From Chitinophagaceae bacterium (GTDB lineage Bacteria; Bacteroidota; Bacteroidia; Chitinophagales; Chitinophagaceae), in assembly GCA_026785745.1 (NCBI GenBank), contig JAJAZO010000210.1:1-16534 (forward strand): a DNA stretch of 16,534 bases, read 5' to 3'. Below are positions 1 through 6,122 of the stretch, piece after piece. The translations under genes and the position numbers were made by a program. Each line of letters starts with the position of its first letter. Position 1 is the first letter of the stretch. The notes under the pieces are model-generated. The model had not been told where the DNA came from and ran no database searches. It was given only the letters and a program-made list of their open reading frames with translations.

Positions 1-2
1 AA

Positions 3-1475
3 GTACACCAGATTGGTAGTGTGGCATCCGGAGTAACAGGTACACCATTTCGTGGTAATGCTGCATCAGGAAGTTGCTGGTATAGTGGTAACATGTTTCC
101 GGCTTCCTATAAGAATACTTATTTCCAGGCAGACTATGGCGGGACATGGCTTAAAAATTTTACCATTCAATATACAGACCAGATAACTAAAGTAACAAAC
201 TTTGCATCGGGCTTTGCAGCAATAGTTTGTGTTACAGAAAACCCGTTGGATGGCAGCATTGTAGTAGTTGATATCGGAACCGGTGAGGTAAAGAAAATAA
301 AATATGGCGGTAATCAATCACCTGTAGTGGTGTTGAGCAGCAATAGAACATTTGGCCCCTCATCATTAGCCGTTAATTTCACTGGTAACAGTTCTTATAA
401 TCCCGGTGGCGGCATCCTTACCTATGCCTGGAATTTTGGCGACCCCACCAGCGGTAGCAATACAAGTACGATAGCCAATCCTTCTCATACGTTCACTACC
501 ACGAACAGTAGTCCTAAAAAGTATGTGGTAAAGTTAACGGTAACTAATAATCTGGGAGGAACTTCGGTGGACAGTATTATTATCTCAGTCAATAATACAC
601 CACCGGTGGTCAATATCACCAGCCCGGTAAAGAACTCACTCTATGTACTTGGTGGCGACACGGTCTACCAATGCCAGGCCACCGTTATGGATGCGGAACA
701 TCCCAACGGGCAGTTAAAATATGAATGGCAAACCTTTCTCCGGCATAACATTCATGAACATGCTGAACCAATAGATACATTCCGGAATACATCTACAGCT
801 ATTTCACGGATTGGTTGTAATGGCGAAACCTATTACTGGATTGTAAAACTAAAAGTAACAGATGCGGCCGGGCTTAGTACTATGGATTCTTCAAAATTGT
901 TCCCAGGTTGCACAGGAGCCTTACCATTAGTTCTTCATTCATTCAGTGTGGCAGTTCAGCCTAATGGCAATTTGATAAGATGGAGCACTGAATCGGAAAC
1001 AAACCTAGATAGTTTTGTAGTAGAAAGAAGTGTGGATGGACACCAGTTTTACTCAATCAACAAGCAAACAGCAAAAGGCACAATCGGGCAAATGCAGTAC
1101 AGCTTTTTTGATAATATGTATTTGCCGGGAAATAATTATTACCGCCTTCGAATGGTAGACAAAACAACCGGCTGGTATTTTTCGCTTATCATCAGGGTGT
1201 ACAATGGAACAAACAGGAATGATAAATTGATACTTATCCCTAATCCAGTGGTAAATAATTTTACTTTGGGCGGCTTTTTCAATACCAGCGGACAAGTGCA
1301 AATACAAATAACTGATGCAAATGGAAGATTGATTAAATCATTCTTTGAAACAGTGGTCAGCGGCTTTAATAATATGCTGGTAAATAACCTGAAGCATTTG
1401 CAGCCCGGTATTTATTTTGTTGAAGTAAAAGAAAAAGAAACAACAAGGAAAACCAAATTTATAAAAGCACAATAA
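3..1475 (+). CDS. Secreted PQQ-sugar dehydrogenase-like protein with PKD and T9SS sorting domain, 5'-partial
   Basis: The reading frame is open to the left window edge, so the true start lies outside. The first part (about nt 105-290) resembles the last blade of a glucose/sorbosone dehydrogenase-type beta-propeller (YFQADYGGTWLKNF). A PKD domain follows (about nt 327-591: YAWNFGD, then YVVKLTVTNN). Next is an Ig-like segment with EWQTFLRHNIHEH (about nt 600-910), a layout I associate with Bacteroidota sugar dehydrogenases that carry PKD domains. A fibronectin-like linker (about nt 920-1200) leads to a type A T9SS C-terminal domain (IPNPVVNNF ... LQPGIYFVEV, ending KTKFIKAQ), so the protein is probably exported by type IX secretion to the surface or medium. 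The enzymatic part is mostly missing, so the sugar-dehydrogenase call is inferred; PKD and T9SS calls are firm. It converges on pdxA with a 20-bp gap and no hairpin. Confidence 0.72.
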   Translation, partial: VHQIGSVASGVTGTPFRGNAASGSCWYSGNMFPASYKNTYFQADYGGTWLKNFTIQYTDQITKVTNFASGFAAIVCVTENPLDGSIVVVDIGTGEVKKIKYGGNQSPVVVLSSNRTFGPSSLAVNFTGNSSYNPGGGILTYAWNFGDPTSGSNTSTIANPSHTFTTTNSSPKKYVVKLTVTNNLGGTSVDSIIISVNNTPPVVNITSPVKNSLYVLGGDTVYQCQATVMDAEHPNGQLKYEWQTFLRHNIHEHAEPIDTFRNTSTAISRIGCNGETYYWIVKLKVTDAAGLSTMDSSKLFPGCTGALPLVLHSFSVAVQPNGNLIRWSTESETNLDSFVVERSVDGHQFYSINKQTAKGTIGQMQYSFFDNMYLPGNNYYRLRMVDKTTGWYFSLIIRVYNGTNRNDKLILIPNPVVNNFTLGGFFNTSGQVQIQITDANGRLIKSFFETVVSGFNNMLVNNLKHLQPGIYFVEVKEKETTRKTKFIKAQ

Positions 1476-1495
1476 CATTTATTGGTGAAGCAGGT

Positions 1496-2587
1496 TTATC
1501 CCACATCATCAATGCTCTCATCTTTGGCATTAGCAAACATAGCAGGTGTCATTTTCTTCAGCGGGTTTTTCCGGTTCTGTTCATATTCAGCCCGGCGATT
1601 GATTATATCAATACATTCAAACACGGCGGTTACAAAAGAAGAAGTATCAGCTTTGTCTTTTCCTGCAATATCAAAAGCCACACCATGATCGGGTGATGTT
1701 CTTACAGCCGGAAGACCCGCAGTATAATTTACACCCTCACCAATGGCTAATGCTTTAAAAGGAATAAGTCCCTGGTCGTGGTACATAGCGAGTACAATAT
1801 CAAACTTATCAAAGCTGCGGCGTGCAAAAAAAGCATCAGGGCTGTAAGGACCCACCACCAGTATATTATTATTTTTTGCTTCTTTGATGGCAGGTTTAAT
1901 GATGGTTTCTTCTTCGTTTCCAATCAGGCCTTTATCACCCGCATGTGGATTCAGCCCCAGTACCGCAATGCGTGGTTTATCAATACCAAAATCTTTTTGC
2001 AGGCTTTGTTGAATGATGTTCAGTTTACTCACAATTTTTTCTTTGGTAATATGTTTGGCGATCTCGGCGATGGGTATATGCTCTGTAACAAGGGCCACTC
2101 TGAAATCTCCGGCACAAAGCATCATTACCACATCATTCACACCAAATATATGTTTGAGGTAAGGAGTATGACCGGTAAAACTGAATTCAGCCGACTGGAT
2201 ATTTTTTTTATGTATAGGTGCTGTGACCAGCCCGTCAATTTGTTTTTGCTTTAATGCGGCTACCGCTGTTTGCAGCGAGATGATTGCATATTTGCCGCCA
2301 ATTTCATTCAATTGGCCGGGATTGATTGCGACATCTTCCTCCCAGCAATTAAAAATATTGATCTGTTTCGGGCTGATGCGGCTGAATTCCTTGATGTGCT
2401 GAAAATTAAAATTGACCTCCGGAATGGATTTCCGGTAAAAATTGAGCACTTTATTGGAGGCAAAGATGACGGGAGTACATTGATCAAGTATCCGGTGATC
2501 GGAAAAAGTTTTTATGATCAATTCAATACCGATGCCGTTCAGGTCGCCACAGGAGATACCGATAACAGGTTTTATTTGACTCATCAT
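1496..2587 (-). CDS. pdxA: 4-hydroxythreonine-4-phosphate dehydrogenase PdxA
   Basis: A 363-aa enzyme of DXP-dependent vitamin B6 (pyridoxal phosphate) synthesis. It oxidises 4-phosphohydroxy-L-threonine with NAD(P); the product decarboxylates and is condensed by PdxJ. The three metal-binding histidines lie at H170 (VTEH), H215 (NPHAGDKG) and H270 (YHDQG), each offset by exactly 4 from E. coli H166, H211 and H266. The substrate-loop TGHT has H140. Other family blocks are VTAPIHK (121-127) and RTSPDHGVAFDIAG (296-309). Length is close to the usual ~330 aa, with a slightly longer tail. Two adjacent ATGs (2587 and 2584) are possible starts, and no Shine-Dalgarno is visible. It is divergent from rsmA across 94 bp and convergent with the preceding gene. 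Confidence 0.97.
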   Translation of the reverse strand: MMSQIKPVIGISCGDLNGIGIELIIKTFSDHRILDQCTPVIFASNKVLNFYRKSIPEVNFNFQHIKEFSRISPKQINIFNCWEEDVAINPGQLNEIGGKYAIISLQTAVAALKQKQIDGLVTAPIHKKNIQSAEFSFTGHTPYLKHIFGVNDVVMMLCAGDFRVALVTEHIPIAEIAKHITKEKIVSKLNIIQQSLQKDFGIDKPRIAVLGLNPHAGDKGLIGNEEETIIKPAIKEAKNNNILVVGPYSPDAFFARRSFDKFDIVLAMYHDQGLIPFKALAIGEGVNYTAGLPAVRTSPDHGVAFDIAGKDKADTSSFVTAVFECIDIINRRAEYEQNRKNPLKKMTPAMFANAKDESIDDVG

Positions 2588-2619
2588 TTAATGATTGTCC
2601 GTAAAAATAATGATTTATC

Positions 2620-2651
2620 ACCGGAGCCTTTCCACAAGGCCGGTTTTTATT
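2620..2651 (+). terminator. Terminator-like hairpin with T-tract in the divergent pdxA/rsmA spacer
   Basis: The left arm ACCGGAGCCTT (2620-2630) pairs with AAGGCCGGT (2636-2644), with a 2-nt AG bulge and a TCCAC loop. TTTTTATT follows on the + strand only. Its polarity suits termination of + strand transcription, but no + gene lies upstream. It may stop antisense reads through pdxA, or act within a longer rsmA leader. Confidence 0.45.
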
Positions 2652-2668
2652 GCTGCGGATGTATCAAG

Positions 2669-2676
2669 TACATTTG
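2669..2676 (+). promoter_or_regulatory. Candidate -7 box for rsmA (TACATTTG)
   Basis: A perfect match to the Bacteroidota -7 consensus TAnnTTTG. A TTTT (2645-2648) sits 20 nt upstream where the -33 TTTG is expected, which is only a partial match. The box ends 5 nt before the rsmA ATG, so transcription would start at or within a few bases of the start codon. Confidence 0.5.
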
Positions 2677-2681
2677 CAGTC

Positions 2682-3434
2682 ATGTACACACTGAAGAAGT
2701 CATTGGGGCAGCATTTTTTGAAAGATGAAAACATTTGCCGGAAGATTGTGACATCCCTGGGGGAGCATTCCTTCACCCGGCTCCTTGAAGTGGGTCCCGG
2801 CGGAGGTGCATTGACCAAGTACCTGCTGGACCTGAAAGGGATTGATTTTAAAGCCGTAGAACTCGATGATGAAAAAGTGGAATATTTATTAAAAACATGG
2901 CCGCAATTGCAGGGCAAGATCATTCACCAGAGTTTTTTGGATATAGAAAAACCATTTGATGGAAAATTTACGATAGTTGGCAATTTCCCATATAATATTT
3001 CTACACAGATACTTTTTAAAACATTGGAATGGAAAGATGATGTCGGTTGTACCGTAGGTATGTTTCAAAAAGAAGTGGCGCAGCGGGTGGCAGCCAAAGA
3101 AGGAAGTAAAGTGTATGGTGTAATCAGTGTATTGATGCAGGCTTTTTTTAAAGTGGAATATTTATTTAATGTACATCCTGGCTCTTTTCAGCCCCCGCCC
3201 AAAGTGGAAAGCGGAGTAATACGATTAGTGGCAAACCCGGAGACACCAGCTATGAAAAGTGAGAAGGATTTTTTCTTATTGGTAAAAACAGCCTTTAACC
3301 AACGAAGGAAAACACTTAGAAATGCTGTTAAGGGTTTATTTGATGCAGCGATTCTGGAAGATGAATTGTTTAACAAAAGAGCAGAGCAGCTGACTGTACA
3401 GCAATTTGCCAATCTAACTTTTAAAATGCGATGA
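2682..3434 (+). CDS. rsmA: 16S rRNA dimethyladenosine transferase RsmA (KsgA)
   Basis: SAM-dependent methyltransferase that dimethylates the two adjacent adenines in the 3'-terminal helix of 16S rRNA during 30S maturation. The protein is 250 aa (E. coli about 273). It shows the N-terminal [17 protein letters not shown] motif I EVGPGGG (36-42), acidic ribose-binding E60/D62 region, the catalytic NFPY motif (101-104), FQPPPKV (169-175) and NQRRKTLRN (206-214). The ATG at 2682 was chosen because the family N-terminus begins there; the frame is open further upstream but only offers a TTG and reads into unlike sequence. The stop overlaps the next start as ATGA, suggesting coupled translation with the dehydrogenase. 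Confidence 0.97.
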   Translation: MYTLKKSLGQHFLKDENICRKIVTSLGEHSFTRLLEVGPGGGALTKYLLDLKGIDFKAVELDDEKVEYLLKTWPQLQGKIIHQSFLDIEKPFDGKFTIVGNFPYNISTQILFKTLEWKDDVGCTVGMFQKEVAQRVAAKEGSKVYGVISVLMQAFFKVEYLFNVHPGSFQPPPKVESGVIRLVANPETPAMKSEKDFFLLVKTAFNQRRKTLRNAVKGLFDAAILEDELFNKRAEQLTVQQFANLTFKMR

Positions 3435-4354
3435 AGAAAGCTATTATAACAGGAAAAACACATCCTTACCTTATGGACACACTTCAGCAAAAAGGATATG
3501 AAGTACTGTACCAGCCTGCTATTAACTACGATGAGTTGAGCAATGTGATACATGATGCAGAAGGATTAATAGTAACAACAAGGATTAATGTAGATAAAAA
3601 CCTTATTGATAAAGCTGCTGCATTGAAATGGATTGGCCGCCTCGGCAGCGGTATGGAACTCATAGAGGTGGACTATGCAATAAGCAAAGGAATAAAATGT
3701 GAAAGCAGCCCGGAAGGAAACCGGAATGCCGTAGCAGAACATGTATTGTGTTTATTGTTGAATTTGATGAACCATATTACTTCATCACACAATGAAGTGA
3801 AACAAGGATTGTGGAGGCGGGATGAAAACAGGGGAACGGAACTGAGTGGTAAAACAGTTGGCATTATCGGGTTTGGAAATACGGGGCAGAGTTTTGCTAA
3901 ATTGTTGCAGCCTTTTGGTGTTACCATATTAGCGTATGATAAATATAAATTCGGCTATGGCGGTAATTATATAAAAGAAGCAAATCTTGAACAGGTATGC
4001 AGGTATGCCGATGTCATCAGCTTTCATGTGCCGCTTACCGATGAAACATTTCACATGGCAGATGCTTCGTTCTTTAAAATGTTGCAACGAAAGCCGTATT
4101 TCCTTAACAGTTCAAGAGGAAGTGTAGTAAGGCTGGAAGAACTGGTGAATGCACTAAAAGAAAATAAGATCGGCGGGGCCGGATTAGATGTACTGGAAAA
4201 TGAACAACTCAGTACTTACACACCTGTAGAAAAAGAACAGCTTGACTGGCTGCTTGCGCAACCCAATGTTATCATCACTCCGCATATTGCCGGCTATAGC
4301 CATGAATCATTTTATAACATGGCAAGGGTGTTGCTGGAAAAAATAAATCCCTGA
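3431..4354 (+). CDS. D-isomer-specific 2-hydroxyacid dehydrogenase
   Basis: A 307-aa NAD-dependent dehydrogenase of the D-2-hydroxyacid family (phosphoglycerate dehydrogenase-like). The Rossmann motif is G147-x-G149-x-x-G152, with acidic D170 at the end of beta-2, which favours NAD over NADP. The catalytic triad is R229 (SSRGS), E256 (LDVLENE) and H285 (TPHIAGYS). There is no C-terminal ACT or PdxB-type dimerisation domain, so it is a minimal catalytic-plus-NAD enzyme. Substrate cannot be assigned from sequence: 3-phosphoglycerate, 4-phosphoerythronate, glyoxylate or hydroxypyruvate are all possible. It overlaps rsmA by 4 nt and probably shares its transcript. Divergent pdxA two genes away makes a B6-related role thinkable but unproven. 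Confidence 0.93.
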   Translation: MKKAIITGKTHPYLMDTLQQKGYEVLYQPAINYDELSNVIHDAEGLIVTTRINVDKNLIDKAAALKWIGRLGSGMELIEVDYAISKGIKCESSPEGNRNAVAEHVLCLLLNLMNHITSSHNEVKQGLWRRDENRGTELSGKTVGIIGFGNTGQSFAKLLQPFGVTILAYDKYKFGYGGNYIKEANLEQVCRYADVISFHVPLTDETFHMADASFFKMLQRKPYFLNSSRGSVVRLEELVNALKENKIGGAGLDVLENEQLSTYTPVEKEQLDWLLAQPNVIITPHIAGYSHESFYNMARVLLEKINP

Positions 4355-4433
4355 TAAGCCAGAAATTCTTTGTTAAATTTTTCTCTATCGTTCTTATGGA
4401 ATTATTCTTTTGGAAAAAAATAAAATTTTTGCC

Positions 4434-4881
4434 ATGAGAAAAAATCTACTCTTATCATTACTGATCAGTATTCTGTTTTTTCATCCTGTTCAAAAAATCT
4501 CTTGAAGACCGCCTCATTGGTAGCTGGCAAATAGAAAATGCGTGGCGCAAAGAATTGTTTGGACGGGATTATTTTAACACCGGGTACGAAAGCGGTGTTT
4601 TTAAATTTATGGAAAATGGGGATGCCACTTATACCAGCTCCGCCGATACACTGAAAGGTTTTTGGCGATCTGACCGTTACAACAAGAGCTATTACAACAG
4701 CAATGGTGAATGGGAAACCCGGTCTATGAAATAACTGCGTATCAATCTGGTGAATTTTCAGCAGAACCACCGTATAGAATGGGAGTTTGGCGATTTCAGT
4801 TTTCGGGATACCTGGGATGAGATAAGAGCCGAACAATACTCTCTTGGCAGGGACAGGGTATATGAATTTAAACGGAGATAA
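4434..4881 (+). pseudogene. Broken small lipoprotein gene (two frameshifts, one in-frame stop)
   Basis: The ATG at 4434 opens a signal peptide (MRKNLLLSLLISILFF) that runs into TGA after 23 codons. Adding one T to the T6 run (4476-4481) and one A to the A6 run (4492-4497) restores a lipobox (FFSSC, Cys19), then SKKSLEDRLIGSWQIENAW and a continuous frame to TAA at 4879. One further in-frame TAA (4732-4734) interrupts it after ETRSMK; the frame continues LRINLVNF to the end at VYEFKRR. The repaired product would be about 149 aa, a lipocalin-like or hypothetical lipoprotein with the LIGSW start typical of small Bacteroidota beta-barrel lipoproteins (family resemblance only). It is either a decaying gene or a product of homopolymer sequencing errors plus one real or false substitution. 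Function unknown. Confidence 0.7.
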
Positions 4882-4906
4882 AGGGAAACTAAAAAAGGCA
4901 GACCAT

Positions 4907-4938
4907 TTTGTTTCATTTCAATTAGTTTTCTATCTTTA
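4907..4938 (+). promoter_or_regulatory. Candidate greA promoter (TTTG-N20-TATCTTTA)
   Basis: A -33 TTTG (4907-4910) is followed after exactly 20 nt by TATCTTTA (4931-4938), a 7-of-8 match to the Bacteroidota -7 box TAnnTTTG with ideal spacing. Transcription would start near 4943-4946, immediately before the leader hairpin and about 95 nt before the greA ATG. Confidence 0.55.
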
Positions 4939-4951
4939 CTACACAATATTG

Positions 4952-4992
4952 CAACGCTTCAGCAAACACTGAGGCGTTGTTATTTTTTTATT
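4952..4992 (+). terminator. Strong rho-independent terminator in the greA leader
   Basis: An 11-bp stem, CAACGCTTCAG (4952-4962) with CTGAGGCGTTG (4969-4979), has one G-U pair and a CAAACA loop. The tail is TTATTTTTTTATT (4980-4992). It could end transcription from the broken gene upstream. Because the candidate greA promoter lies just 5', it would also act on greA transcripts and release a short leader RNA of about 40-45 nt. Confidence 0.8.
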
Positions 4993-4996
4993 CTTA

Positions 4997-5034
4997 CCGC
5001 CGTAATTGTTTGTACTGCGGCATTAAAAAGGAGG
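4997..5034 (+). promoter_or_regulatory. Second greA leader hairpin and strong Shine-Dalgarno
   Basis: CCGCCGTA (4997-5004) pairs with TACTGCGG (5013-5020) with one internal C/T mismatch and an 8-nt loop. A purine run AAAAAGGAGG (5025-5034) follows, 5 nt before the ATG. Such a full Shine-Dalgarno is unusual in this phylum, where most genes lack one, and it fixes the greA start at 5040. Confidence 0.6.
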
Positions 5035-5039
5035 CGATT

Positions 5040-5513
5040 ATGAGTGACATTCAATATGTAACACAAGAGACACTGAATCAAATGAAAGCAGAACTGCAAA
5101 AAATGAAAGGCATTGACCGTCCGGCTGCGAGCCGTGCCATTGCTGAGGCAAGGGAAAAAGGTGACCTGAAAGAAAATGCAGAATACGATGCTGCCAAAGA
5201 AGCACAGGGAATACTGGAGGCAAAGATTGCCGCCTACGAAGGCTCAATGGCAATCTTAAGGGTGATGGACGAAGCCGACATTGATACCGGCAAAGTTTCT
5301 ATTCTCACAAAAGTAACACTGACCAACCTTGGCACTAAAAAACAGGTGACCTATAAAATAGTAAGTGAAAAAGAAGCTGACCTGAAGGCAGGAAAAATTT
5401 CTGTTACCTCGCCTATTGGAAAAGGAATTCTGGGTAAACACATTGGAGATACGGCAGAAGTACAGGCACCGGCGGGTGTTTTGAAATTTAAGATTGAAGG
5501 AATTACAGCCTGA
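5040..5513 (+). CDS. greA: Transcription elongation factor GreA
   Basis: A 157-aa protein matching the usual GreA length. It enters the RNA polymerase secondary channel and stimulates cleavage of backtracked RNA. The N-terminal coiled coil spans about residues 8-75 with the tip block GDLKENAEYDAAKE (41-54), whose D42 and E45 correspond to the catalytic-tip E. coli D41 and E44. The C-terminal FKBP-like domain has SPIGKGILGKHIGD (124-137). The start at 5040 is set by the strong AGGAGG upstream and by the family N-terminus; an upstream in-frame extension reads through the leader hairpin and is not credible. It has its own promoter, leader hairpins and terminator, and the HIT gene follows in the same direction. 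Confidence 0.97.
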   Translation: MSDIQYVTQETLNQMKAELQKMKGIDRPAASRAIAEAREKGDLKENAEYDAAKEAQGILEAKIAAYEGSMAILRVMDEADIDTGKVSILTKVTLTNLGTKKQVTYKIVSEKEADLKAGKISVTSPIGKGILGKHIGDTAEVQAPAGVLKFKIEGITA

Positions 5514-5541
5514 AGCAGTTAAAAAAGAATAACTGATTGAT

Positions 5542-5570
5542 AAAAGTTCTGTGACAAACAGAACTTTTTT
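5542..5570 (+). terminator. Rho-independent terminator of greA
   Basis: GTTCTGT (5546-5552) pairs with ACAGAAC (5558-5564) around a GACAA loop. Four A's precede it and six T's follow (5565-5570), extending the stem to 11 bp. It lies 28 nt after the greA stop. Confidence 0.9.
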
Positions 5571-5588
5571 AGTGCCATACCGGGATTG

Positions 5589-5596
5589 TAGATTTG
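5589..5596 (+). promoter_or_regulatory. Candidate -7 box for the HIT gene (TAGATTTG)
   Basis: A perfect TAnnTTTG located between the greA terminator and the HIT gene, 64 nt before its ATG. The -33 position falls in the T-run of the terminator and lacks a clear TTG, so the call is moderate. Confidence 0.45.
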
Positions 5597-5660
5597 TAAA
5601 GTGAAATGGCGGTATATTAAATATGCAATCAGCAATATTCAATCTAAAATATTCGGGGGT

Positions 5661-6050
5661 ATGACTATCTTTTCAAAAATCATTGCCGGGGAAATCCCTT
5701 GTTATAAAATTGCAGAGAATGAAAAATTCTTTGCTTTTCTCGACATCTTTCCATTAAGGGAAGGACATGTGCTGGTGGTGCCAAAAAATGAAACTGATAA
5801 ACTGTTTGACCTGCCAGATGAATATTTAAGCGAAATGCTCTTGTTTGCAAAACCCATTGCCCATGCTATTGAAAAAGCTTTTGAATGCAACCGTTGCGGC
5901 ATTAGTGTAGTGGGGTTGGAAGTACCCCATGCACATATTCATCTTATTCCCATCAATTCAGCAAATGATTTGAATTTTACACAAGCTAAACCACAGGCAT
6001 CAGCAGAAAGTTTGAAGAAAGTGCAGGAAAAGATTTTGGCGCATCTATAA
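5661..6050 (+). CDS. HIT-family nucleotide hydrolase/transferase (HINT-like)
   Basis: A 129-aa histidine-triad protein. The N-terminus IFSKIIAGEIPCYKI and GHVLVVPK (35-42) are the standard HINT framework, and the triad is H90-A-H92-I-H94-L-I, with the catalytic histidine in the middle position by family convention. Such proteins hydrolyse purine nucleoside phosphoramidates or adenylates in the cytosol; the physiological substrate is usually unknown. The ATG at 5661 is preferred over an upstream extension because the family sequence begins at once and a GGGGG lies just before it. It follows greA after a terminator and a candidate promoter, so it is likely its own unit. No terminator is visible before the convergent acylase gene. 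Confidence 0.95.
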   Translation: MTIFSKIIAGEIPCYKIAENEKFFAFLDIFPLREGHVLVVPKNETDKLFDLPDEYLSEMLLFAKPIAHAIEKAFECNRCGISVVGLEVPHAHIHLIPINSANDLNFTQAKPQASAESLKKVQEKILAHL

Positions 6051-6122
6051 CTGCGATAAAGATGAAGACGACACATGGCCTCGTTGCGATGATATTTTAT
6101 GCAACTATATTGACCTGATTGC

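Noticed and set aside
1482..2728. Several + strand open frames inside pdxA
   Set aside because: They are antisense to a fully conserved pdxA, have no recognisable family sequence and no independent start signals.
4465..4946. Minus-strand frames over the broken lipoprotein gene
   Set aside because: The + strand frame gives a lipobox and a coherent protein once repaired; the minus frames look like no family and have no start signals.
6080..6105. GTTGC/GCAAC inverted pair between the HIT and acylase genes
   Set aside because: Only 5 bp with a 13-nt loop and no T-run, so it is too weak to call a terminator.
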